DNA of 39,915 bases from Steroidobacteraceae bacterium. Its GTDB lineage: Bacteria > Chloroflexota > Limnocylindria > QHBO01. Where the stretch lies: the NCBI GenBank assembly GCA_025935615.1, contig JAICUY010000007.1, forward strand, positions 1 through 39,915, read 5' to 3'. Position numbers and translations under genes: made by a program. Within the stretch, counting starts at the first letter, position 1; each line of letters begins with the position of its first letter. Shown piece by piece: positions 15,430-22,484 of the stretch. A model generated the notes under the pieces. That model was not told the origin of the DNA, did not search any database, and saw only the letters and a program-made list of their open reading frames with translations.

Positions 15430-15837
15430 ATGGACAACCTGTACCGCGACTTCATCCTCGAGCACTACCGCAACCCGCACAACAAGGGCTACCTGGACCC
15501 GCACGACCTGCATTTCGAAGACTCGAATCCGACCTGCGGCGACGAGCTGTCGATGACGCTGGTGCTCGACCCCGAGCACCAGCACATCGCCGACGTGGCC
15601 TTCGACGGGCGGGGCTGTGCCATCAGCCAGGCATCGGCCTCGATCCTGACCGATGAGCTGCGTGGCATGAGCCTTGACGAGGCGCGGGAGATGGATCCCA
15701 AGGCGCTGCTCGAGGGAATCGGCGTGCCGATCGGGCCGGCGCGGCTGAAATGCGCGCTGCTCTCCTACAAGGTGCTGCAGGGTGCCGTCCGCGGCGGCGA
15801 GACGGCCTGGCCCGAGGCCGTCGACCTCGCGCTATGA
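15430..15837 (+). CDS. sufU: SufU/IscU-family sulfur-transfer scaffold
   Basis: 135 residues. Ligand set Cys36 (PTCGDE), Asp38, Cys63 (GRGCAISQAS) and Cys108 (RLKCALLSYK), as in zinc-bound SufU, which accepts persulfide from SufS. The spacing between the second and third Cys (45 residues) is close to IscU and shorter than in Bacillus SufU, which carries an insertion there, so this looks like a compact member. Position directly after sufS is standard. Its TGA overlaps the next ATG (ATGA). Confidence 0.92.
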   Translation: MDNLYRDFILEHYRNPHNKGYLDPHDLHFEDSNPTCGDELSMTLVLDPEHQHIADVAFDGRGCAISQASASILTDELRGMSLDEAREMDPKALLEGIGVPIGPARLKCALLSYKVLQGAVRGGETAWPEAVDLAL

Positions 15838-16985
15838 CCGATCACAACGGGCACGCGCCCTTCCGCCAGGTGAGCGTCGCCGACGCTGTGCGCCTCGCCC
15901 CCGACCGCCGCATCATCGACGTGCGCGAGGCGTCGGAGTGGAACGAGGGGCACATCCCGACGGCCACGCTGCTGCCGCTGGGCGAGGTGCTGCAGCGGAT
16001 CGAGGAGGTCGTGCCCGACCGCTCCACGCCGCTCTTGCTCCACTGCCTGTCGGGTGCACGTTCGGCTCGGGCGTCCGCTGCGCTCGCCCAGATGGGCTAC
16101 ACCGACATCGTCAACGTCGCCGGACTGATCCACGACTGGAAGAAGCTCGGCGGTGCGTGGGACGAGCCGCGCCAGCTGCTCACCGAGGCGCAGCGCGCCC
16201 GCTACCACCGCCAGATGCTGATCCCCGAGATCGGCCAGGAGGGGCAGCGCAAGCTGCTCGACTCGAAGGTGCTGCTGATCGGGGCGGGCGCGCTCGGCTC
16301 CGGCGCAGCCTTCTACCTCGCCTCGTCGGGCGTGGGCACCATCGGCCTGGTCGATGCCGACGTCGTCGACGAGTCGAACCTGCAGCGCCAGATCCTGCAC
16401 ACCGCGGATCGGGTGGGCATGCCGAAGACGGAGTCGGCGCGGCTCACGCTCAACGCGTTGAATCCCGAAACGAACGTGGTCGAGCATCGCGAGTGGCTGA
16501 CCGCCGACAACGCCGAGCGGCTGATCGCCGGCTACGACGTCATCCTGGACGGCACCGACAACTTCGACACGCGGTACGTGCTCAACGACGCCGCCGTCAA
16601 GCTGCGCAAGCCGGTGGTCCACGGCTCGATCTATCGCTGGGACGGCCAGGTGACGACCTTCGTCCCCTTCGAGGGGCCGTGCTATCGCTGCATGTACCCG
16701 ACCCAGCCGCCGCCGGAGCTCGCTCCGGCCTGCTCGGTGGCGGGCGTGCTGGGGGTGCTGCCCGGGATCATCGGCCTGCTGGAGGCCAACGAGGTCTTCA
16801 AGCTGCTGCTCGGCGTCGGCGAGACGCTGGCCGGACGGCTGCTGATGTTCGACGCCATGGGCACCACCTTCGACGAGGTCCGCATCTGGCGCGACCCGGC
16901 CTGCCCGGCCTGCGGCGAATCCTCGCCCTACGCATCGGCCTCCCCAGGCGAGCGACAGGTGGAGCGCGCGGAGGTGCACGCATGA
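15834..16985 (+). CDS. moeZ: Rhodanese-ThiF/MoeB fusion (MoeZ-like sulfur-carrier activating enzyme)
   Basis: 383 residues. The N-terminal rhodanese domain (about 10-105) has active loop CLSGARSA with Cys71 (C-x4-R). The C-terminal E1-like ThiF/MoeB domain (about 112-375) has ATP loop GAGALGSG (150-157), NLQRQILHT, DGTDNFDTRYVLND and the zinc pairs CYRC and CPAC. Such enzymes adenylate the C-terminal Gly of a ubiquitin-like carrier and pass sulfur to make a thiocarboxylate. In mycobacterial MoeZ and eukaryotic MOCS3 the rhodanese is C-terminal; here it is N-terminal. Overlaps sufU and cysO by 4 bases each, so CysO is its likely substrate. Confidence 0.9.
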   Translation: MTDHNGHAPFRQVSVADAVRLAPDRRIIDVREASEWNEGHIPTATLLPLGEVLQRIEEVVPDRSTPLLLHCLSGARSARASAALAQMGYTDIVNVAGLIHDWKKLGGAWDEPRQLLTEAQRARYHRQMLIPEIGQEGQRKLLDSKVLLIGAGALGSGAAFYLASSGVGTIGLVDADVVDESNLQRQILHTADRVGMPKTESARLTLNALNPETNVVEHREWLTADNAERLIAGYDVILDGTDNFDTRYVLNDAAVKLRKPVVHGSIYRWDGQVTTFVPFEGPCYRCMYPTQPPPELAPACSVAGVLGVLPGIIGLLEANEVFKLLLGVGETLAGRLLMFDAMGTTFDEVRIWRDPACPACGESSPYASASPGERQVERAEVHA

Positions 16986-17257
16986 GCCGCGTCCGCATCC
17001 CGCCGGTCCTGCGCGAGTCGGTGGGTGGCGCGCGCGAGATCGAGGCTGCCGGCGACACCGTCAGCGCGCTGCTCGACGACCTCTTCGGCCGCTACCCCGC
17101 GCTGGCCGAGCGGGTCACCGATGACGGCGAGCTGTCGCACTTCATCAACGTCTATGTCAACGACCGGGACGTGCGCTACCGCGAGGGGCTGTCGACGCCG
17201 GTGGCCGCCGACGACACCGTGATCCTGCTGCCGGCCATGGCCGGAGGCGCTCGCTAG
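16982..17257 (+). CDS. cysO: Ubiquitin-like sulfur carrier protein CysO, with GGAR C-terminus
   Basis: 91 residues, beta-grasp MoaD/ThiS family. It resembles M. tuberculosis CysO along its length (IPPVLRESVGGAREIEAAGD, HFINVYVNDRDVRYREGL, VILLPAMAGG). As a thiocarboxylate it donates sulfur to O-phosphoserine on CysM. The protein does not end at Gly-Gly: two residues, Ala-Arg, follow. Thiocarboxylation needs a free terminal Gly, so removal of AR is predicted, most simply by the JAMM hydrolase at 18221-18664. The ATG overlaps the preceding TGA; cysM follows after 4 bases. Confidence 0.92.
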   Translation: MSRVRIPPVLRESVGGAREIEAAGDTVSALLDDLFGRYPALAERVTDDGELSHFINVYVNDRDVRYREGLSTPVAADDTVILLPAMAGGAR

Positions 17258-17261
17258 ACCG

Positions 17262-18224
17262 ATGCCGACGCTGGCCCAGCCGGCGGCCGGCGCCTACGCC
17301 GACATCGTCGCCGCCATCGGTCATACCCCGATGGTCGAGCTGGCGCGGCTGGCCCCCCACCCCGGCGTGCGGCTGTTCGCCAAGCTCGAGGGCCACAACC
17401 CGACCGGGTCGGTGAAGGACCGGGTGGCTCGGGCCATGCTCGAGGCGGCGCGCGCCGACGGGTCGCTGTCGCCGGGCCAGACGATCCTCGAGCCGTCGAG
17501 CGGCAACACCGGCATCAGCCTGGCGATGATCGGCTCGCGCCTGGGCCATCCGGTGCGGATCGTGATGCCGGACAACACCACGCCGGAACGGACGCAGCTG
17601 CTGCGCATGTTCGGCGCCGAGATCGTCTACTCACCGGGGAGCGAGGGCTCGAACGGTGCCGTCCGGCTGGCCCAACGGCTGGCCGCGGCCGATCCGTCGC
17701 TGTTCATGCCGTTCCAGTATGGCAATGCCGCTAACCCGGAGGTCCATGAGACGACCACCGCGCCCGAGATCCTGGCCGCGGTCGCGGAGGTCGACGTCTT
17801 CGTCGCCGGGCTGGGGACCGGCGGGACGCTGACCGGGGTGGGCCGAGCGCTGAAGGCGGCGCGTCCCGGAGTACGCATCATCGCCGCGGAGCCGCTTCCC
17901 GGGGAGCAGCTGCAGGGCCTCCGCTCCCTGGACGACGGCTTCGTGCCGCCGATCCTCGATGAATCAGTGCTCGACGATCGCTACCTGGTCGGCAACCGCG
18001 ATGCGGTGATCGGGGTCCGGCGCCTGCTCGCCGACGAGGGCATCTTCGCCGGGCTGTCCAGCGGCGCCGCGCTGTCGGTCGCGGTGCGGGTGGCGCGCGA
18101 CCTGCCCGGCGGGAACGTGGTGGTCCTGCTCGCCGACGGCGGTTGGAAGTACCTCTCCACCGACCTGTGGAGCCGCGACCTCGACGAGCTCGAGGACGAG
18201 CTGGAGGGCTCGCTCCTGTGGTGA
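17262..18224 (+). CDS. cysM: O-phosphoserine/CysO-dependent cysteine synthase CysM
   Basis: 320 residues. PLP fold type II: Schiff-base Lys52 in NPTGSVKDR, phosphate/substrate loop PSSGNTG (about 79-85), PLP phosphate loop GLGTGGTLTG. It resembles mycobacterial CysM rather than CysK: Arg221 in GLRSLDDGFVPP matches the arginine that recognises O-phosphoserine, and the C-terminus is the CysM-type GGWKYLSTDLW, ending EGSLLW. It should add sulfur from CysO-COSH to O-phosphoserine, giving a CysO-Cys adduct. The ATG sits in GACCGATGCC, a copy of the dispersed motif. Its TGA overlaps the next gene's GTG. Confidence 0.92.
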   Translation: MPTLAQPAAGAYADIVAAIGHTPMVELARLAPHPGVRLFAKLEGHNPTGSVKDRVARAMLEAARADGSLSPGQTILEPSSGNTGISLAMIGSRLGHPVRIVMPDNTTPERTQLLRMFGAEIVYSPGSEGSNGAVRLAQRLAAADPSLFMPFQYGNAANPEVHETTTAPEILAAVAEVDVFVAGLGTGGTLTGVGRALKAARPGVRIIAAEPLPGEQLQGLRSLDDGFVPPILDESVLDDRYLVGNRDAVIGVRRLLADEGIFAGLSSGAALSVAVRVARDLPGGNVVVLLADGGWKYLSTDLWSRDLDELEDELEGSLLW

Positions 18225-18664
18225 GCGCGGGGGACGGCGCGAACCGCATCGGTCTGACCATGACGTCGGCCGTTGCCGAGGAGCTCATGCGCCATGCGCG
18301 CCGCGAGCTGCCGAACGAGGCGTGCGCGCTGCTGTCCGGCTCGCTGGCGCAGGGGAGCGCGACGAGCGTGCATCCCGCGCGCAATGCCGAGGCCAGCCCG
18401 CTGCGCTACAACGTGGACCCCGAGGATCTGATCCGCATCACCTACGCCATCGAGGACGCCGGCGAGGACCTGGTTGCCATCTTCCATTCGCATACCCATA
18501 CGCCGGCCGTGCCGTCCGCGACCGATCGGCGCGCGGCGCAGTACCCGGACGTCTTCTATGTGCTCGCCACCCTGGCGGACCCGTCTCTGCCTGCCGCCTC
18601 CGCGCTGCGCGCATGGCGGATCCATGGCGGGCAGTCGTTCGAGGTGCCGCTCGCCGTCGAGTGA
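18221..18664 (+). CDS. mec: JAMM/MPN+ metalloprotease Mec (CysO-cysteine hydrolase)
   Basis: 147 residues from a GTG in GTGA overlap with cysM, preceded by GGAGGG. The JAMM zinc motif is complete: Glu33 (PNEACALL), His89 and His91 in HSHTHT, then Ser and Asp102 in PAVPSATD. Mec cleaves cysteine from the CysO-Cys adduct. In related systems (QbsD/QbsE) a JAMM enzyme also trims residues beyond the Gly-Gly, which this CysO would need. Last gene of the suf-cys cluster; its stop abuts the convergent lipoprotein gene with no intergenic bases. Confidence 0.92.
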   Translation: MSAGDGANRIGLTMTSAVAEELMRHARRELPNEACALLSGSLAQGSATSVHPARNAEASPLRYNVDPEDLIRITYAIEDAGEDLVAIFHSHTHTPAVPSATDRRAAQYPDVFYVLATLADPSLPAASALRAWRIHGGQSFEVPLAVE

Positions 18665-19411
18665 CTACCCCGGGCGGCGGACGTCGAGCACGGTTCGAGT
18701 GGAGAGGTCGACCACCACGTCGAGCGCGGGACTGCCCTCCTCGCCCCCCGATCGGTAGCTGAGGACGAACTGGCCGTCATCGGGCGGCGGCAGCCAGCGC
18801 GCGGAGACGAGCTGCAGCCCTGCCAGGCGCTCGCCTCGTACCCCGTCCCGCGCGATCTCGTCGAGCGTCGGGTCGAGCTCGCGTGGGTAGCCGTGCAGGT
18901 CTGCCAACAGCACCTCGACCGTGCCGTCGGCCGGTCGCACGTCGAAGGTGTAGAGGTCCTCGCCCGCGGCGGCCTCGGGCGTCCCTGATACGTCGACGGT
19001 GCACGACTGCGGGCCACAGGAACCGCTGACCGCCATCGCCGGCCATGGCGCGCCGTCGTAGGTCCAGATCGCCTGGGCCATTTGGTCGGCGATCGGCGGG
19101 ATCTGCAGCTGCTCGGGGACGCCACCCGGCCGGCGCGAAGCGGCCATCGCTTGGAGCAGCGTCGGGGCGTCGTAGGGGCGTCCGGCGGCGACGGCGGGGC
19201 TCGCAGATGGCGCGGCGCTGGAAGAAGCCGGCGGGGCGGATGCTGTCGCGCTGGGCGTCGTGGATTCTCGTGGCGTCGGGTCGGCCACGCCCGAAGGCGA
19301 CAGGCCTGGAGACTGCGTCTCCAGGGAGGGGCCGCAGCCGGTCAACAGGATGGTCGCGGCAGCGACCCCAGCGATCAGTCGCGTCGCCTTGGATCGTCGT
19401 GCCCTCGGCAT
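18665..19411 (-). CDS. Lipoprotein of unknown function
   Basis: 248 residues. Lipoprotein signal peptide (RLIAGVAAATILLTGC, lipobox LTGC), a Pro/Ser/Thr/Ala-rich linker of about 55 residues, then a globular domain with a Cys pair (GSCGPQSCTVDVSG) and YTFDVRPADGTVEVLLADLH, ending in a strand-rich section (DVVVDLSTRTVLDVRRPG). No enzymatic motif seen. The start follows TAGACT by exactly 7 bases, so it is probably leaderless. Convergent with mec. Confidence 0.7.
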   Translation of the reverse strand: MPRARRSKATRLIAGVAAATILLTGCGPSLETQSPGLSPSGVADPTPRESTTPSATASAPPASSSAAPSASPAVAAGRPYDAPTLLQAMAASRRPGGVPEQLQIPPIADQMAQAIWTYDGAPWPAMAVSGSCGPQSCTVDVSGTPEAAAGEDLYTFDVRPADGTVEVLLADLHGYPRELDPTLDEIARDGVRGERLAGLQLVSARWLPPPDDGQFVLSYRSGGEEGSPALDVVVDLSTRTVLDVRRPG

Positions 19412-19418
19412 GCGACGC

Positions 19419-19424
19419 AGTCTA
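19419..19424 (-). promoter_or_regulatory. -10-like TAGACT, 7 nt before the lipoprotein ATG
   Basis: Minus-strand TAGACT, seven bases, ATG at 19411. The identical hexamer precedes the LuxR-type regulator (33242) and the S8 protease (22415-22420). Confidence 0.55.
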
Positions 19425-22373
19425 CGGATCGTCGAGCAGGTGGCGAACAGCGGTCACGATGGATCCGTCGAGGCTGTCGGAGGGACCCAGCACCACCGTG
19501 CGCGCTGGCCACAATCGGCGGAGTGCGTCGCGGGTGCTCGCCGGCAGCGACGAATGCCTGGCCAAAACGAGCGGTGACCGCAGGCGGCCGGCGGCAGCCA
19601 CCGCGGCCACGCCGTGGGCGATATCCGAGCCATTCGACACGAACACGCGCTGCGGCGCACGGACGAAGCGGCGCGCGACCGTGGCCGCGGTCGCATAGCG
19701 GCTGCCGCCGGCCAGCCGCGTGACAGGGCCGTCGGTGTGCCTGGCCAGCGTGGCGAGCACCGCATCGTCGACCGAAGCACCGACCACGTAGATGCGCCCG
19801 GGGCGCAGGCGGTCGAGCTCGCGCGCCACGGCCCCCGGCAGGCGGCCATGCCGCACATAGAGCAGCGGTCCGCCGCGCACAGCTCCACCTGACGCCGCGC
19901 TCAGGGCCGTCGCCAGGCTGTCCGGATGCGCGATGAAGGCGGCCGGCACGCCGCGGTCGAAGGTGCCCGCCGACAGCGCCACCGCCGTCGTGTACCTGGT
20001 GGAGGCGGCCAGGCGCTCGACCCGGCCGCTGGTATAGCCGCGCAACGCGTTGAACACGGCGTCCGAGACGGCGTCGCGACTCCCGACGACGTAGATGCGC
20101 CCCGGTCGCAGCCGCTGCAGCTCGGCCCGTGTTCGGCTCGGCAGGGAGCTTGCGCGCGTCAGCAGCACCGGCCCGTTGCCAGCGGCCGCGGCCGGACCGG
20201 CCGCCAGTGCATCGGCCAGTGCCGACCCGCCGGCGACGTACGCAACCGGCACGCCGGGCGCAAAGACGTCGCGTGAGACGGCGGCCGCGGTCGCATAGCG
20301 GCCGGACCCGCCCAGCCGCTGGGGCGTCCCGTAGCTGACCTTCGACCAGGCCAGCGCGTAGCGCTCGCCACCTGCCGCCATGCGGTCGCTCGGCAGCGTG
20401 ATGGTGGCCGTCCCCGATGCGGTCGCCGTGAAGTCGACCACCTCATAGTTGTTGTCGAAGCTCCAGCCGCCCACCGCGGCGCTGCCCGGCGGCACCACGC
20501 GCAGGTCGAAATCGGTGGCGAGCTCGTCCGCCTTGTCGAGGTTGTCGCTCCCCGACGTGTGGCTGTTCCAGGTCACGACCACCCGCACCCGCTGACCGGC
20601 CTGAACCGAGATGTGCTGCTGCACCGTGCGCGAGCCGTCCGCCAGGCCGATGCGGTAGCCGCCGTAGCGCCCGTCGCCTTGCACCAGCAGCCGGTTCGAC
20701 CAGCGCGCCGACGGCATGCCGACGCCCTCGTGATCCGCGTTCACCGATCCATCCCGCATGTGGGCGTGGCGAAAGGCGCCGGCCATGATCAGGGCGCGTA
20801 CCGCCTCCGGCCAGGTCCCCAGGCTCGGCCGTCGGGCGATGAGCTGGGCGGCAATGCCGCCCACGATCGGCGTCGCCACGCTGGTGCCGCTCGCGTTCAA
20901 GCCGTTGGCCGTGCGGACCGTCACCGCGGGAGCCGATACGTTCGGCTTGTTGAAGTCGCCGTGCCGGTTCCAATCGGTCCCTGCCGGGTCGACGTACGCG
21001 CTGCCGTTCGAGCCGGGTACGTACCAGATCCGGTCGTCAGCGCGGCCCGCGGTGTTGCGATCGTCGGTGCCGCCCACGGTCAGCACGTTCCAGCCGCGGC
21101 CCGGCGACCCGACCGTCCAGCTCGAGAAGTTGACGTAGTTGCCGGCCGCCGAGACAGCCAGGCGGCCGTCCTCGTCCACGATCGCGTCGAAGAAGCGCCG
21201 TGCCTCCTCCGCCCCGGTGGCGGTGTCCTGCACCAGCGAGGTGTTGATGATGTCGGCGTCGCCGCCGTTCGGCGAGATGGCCCAGTCGGCTGCGGCGATG
21301 ACCTTGCGGTCGTAGGTCAGCGACGGCGCGTAGCCGCCGGTCCCGGACGACACGATCAGTGCTCCGGGCGCGACTCCGCGATAGGTCGGGCTCTGGCCGG
21401 CGACGGCGCCCGCCACCCAGGTCGGGTGGTCGAACTGGCCGGATGTGGTGTGGGCCAGCGTCCCGCTGGTGCTGTGGGAGGCGACCACCTTCCCGGCCAG
21501 GTCGCCGCGCTCGCGGACGTTGTGGTACTCGACCACTGCGTAACGCACGCCGGTTCCCTGGTCGCCACTGCCCGAGGTCCAGTTGGCGTCCATCGCCGGG
21601 CCGGCGCTGCTCATGCTGGGCTGCCAGCGTTGCTCGAGACCGAGGCTGCGGACCGCGCGATCCTCGGCAACGGCCGCGAGTGCTCCCACCGGAAGGTCGG
21701 CAAACAGCATGGGCGCCGAGGTGCTGGCATAGGCGACGGTGCCGCCCAGCGCGCGCACGCGGGCGTCCGCCCGCGACTGGACCGATGCGTACGCGTCCCG
21801 GCGCGCCTGCCACAGCTCGCCGCGGATCCGGCGCATGGCGGCCAGGTCGTCGACCACCGGCCGATCGCCGATCCACCGAAACTCCGGATGGCGTTGCACG
21901 ACGGCCTGCACCGCGGCGGCGGGATCGGCGTCGAGCCAGATGGCCACCGACAGCTGCGCTGCGGGTGATGTCGCCGCCGCCGCGGCCCGCTGCAGCGCCG
22001 CATCGGCCTTGCGTGCGAATCCTGATTGCGCCTGCGCGGCCAGAGATCGCTGCCGATCCAAGAGCTCCGGTCCGCCGATGGCGCCCATCGCGTCGCGATA
22101 GACGATGCGCAGGTTGCCGTCGCGATCGACGAGCTTGCCGGCCCACAGCGGCGCGCCATCGACGGTTGCCCGTCGCTCGTAGACCAGCTGGAAGTCGCCG
22201 GGACGACCGCCCTGGATGCCGGCCAGGTAGTCGGCCGCGGCGGCGGCATTCGGCTTCGCCGCCAGCGTGGCCGCTGGCTCGCCCAGCGACGTGGACAGCA
22301 CGAGCAGCAGGGCCGCCAGGGCGGCTACGGGACGCTGTCGGTGCCTGCGCACCACGACCGCGCCGGGCTGCAT
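19422..22373 (-). CDS. Secreted S8 (subtilisin-like) serine protease with three CWB2 cell-wall repeats
   Basis: 983 residues. Signal peptide, an N-terminal segment of about 230 residues (propeptide-like), then the S8 domain: His316 in FDHPTWVAGAVAG, oxyanion Asn in SAAGNYVNF, Ser498 in NASGTSVATP. The strand that normally carries the catalytic Asp reads YAVVEYHNV, with Glu282 in its place. A beta-rich pre-peptidase-like domain follows (about 575-660), then three CWB2 repeats (RLGGSGRYATAAAVSRDVF, RLAASTRYTTAVALSAGTF and RLAGGSRYATAATVARRFV) that attach proteins to wall polymers. The start has GGAGG 6 bases upstream, with an inverted repeat in the predicted leader. Divergent from the M24 peptidase. 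Confidence 0.9.
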   Translation of the reverse strand: MQPGAVVVRRHRQRPVAALAALLLVLSTSLGEPAATLAAKPNAAAAADYLAGIQGGRPGDFQLVYERRATVDGAPLWAGKLVDRDGNLRIVYRDAMGAIGGPELLDRQRSLAAQAQSGFARKADAALQRAAAAATSPAAQLSVAIWLDADPAAAVQAVVQRHPEFRWIGDRPVVDDLAAMRRIRGELWQARRDAYASVQSRADARVRALGGTVAYASTSAPMLFADLPVGALAAVAEDRAVRSLGLEQRWQPSMSSAGPAMDANWTSGSGDQGTGVRYAVVEYHNVRERGDLAGKVVASHSTSGTLAHTTSGQFDHPTWVAGAVAGQSPTYRGVAPGALIVSSGTGGYAPSLTYDRKVIAAADWAISPNGGDADIINTSLVQDTATGAEEARRFFDAIVDEDGRLAVSAAGNYVNFSSWTVGSPGRGWNVLTVGGTDDRNTAGRADDRIWYVPGSNGSAYVDPAGTDWNRHGDFNKPNVSAPAVTVRTANGLNASGTSVATPIVGGIAAQLIARRPSLGTWPEAVRALIMAGAFRHAHMRDGSVNADHEGVGMPSARWSNRLLVQGDGRYGGYRIGLADGSRTVQQHISVQAGQRVRVVVTWNSHTSGSDNLDKADELATDFDLRVVPPGSAAVGGWSFDNNYEVVDFTATASGTATITLPSDRMAAGGERYALAWSKVSYGTPQRLGGSGRYATAAAVSRDVFAPGVPVAYVAGGSALADALAAGPAAAAGNGPVLLTRASSLPSRTRAELQRLRPGRIYVVGSRDAVSDAVFNALRGYTSGRVERLAASTRYTTAVALSAGTFDRGVPAAFIAHPDSLATALSAASGGAVRGGPLLYVRHGRLPGAVARELDRLRPGRIYVVGASVDDAVLATLARHTDGPVTRLAGGSRYATAATVARRFVRAPQRVFVSNGSDIAHGVAAVAAAGRLRSPLVLARHSSLPASTRDALRRLWPARTVVLGPSDSLDGSIVTAVRHLLDDP

Positions 22374-22383
22374 GCTCGCCTCC

Positions 22384-22400
22384 GTATGACAACGTCATAC
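22384..22400. promoter_or_regulatory. Inverted repeat GTATGAC-N3-GTCATAC before the S8 protease
   Basis: Perfect 7-bp arms with a 3-base centre, 10 bases upstream of the protease ATG and just downstream of a candidate -10 (TAGACT, 22415-22420 minus). Looks like an operator overlapping the transcription start, or a leader hairpin next to the Shine-Dalgarno. Confidence 0.55.
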
Positions 22401-22414
22401 CGATGGTTGCCGGA

Positions 22415-22420
22415 AGTCTA
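22415..22420 (-). promoter_or_regulatory. -10-like TAGACT for the S8 protease
   Basis: Minus-strand TAGACT, 41 bases upstream of the ATG, giving a leader of about 35 bases that includes the inverted repeat and GGAGG. Confidence 0.35.
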
Positions 22421-22471
22421 TCGGAATCCTCTCCGGCAGCGCGCGTGCCGTCGATGGCGCATTCGTTCGGG

Positions 22472-22477
22472 TAGGCT
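22472..22477 (+). promoter_or_regulatory. -10-like TAGGCT, 7 nt before the M24 peptidase ATG
   Basis: TAGGCT, seven bases, ATG 22485; no Shine-Dalgarno between them. Confidence 0.45.
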
Positions 22478-22484
22478 GTGGCAC

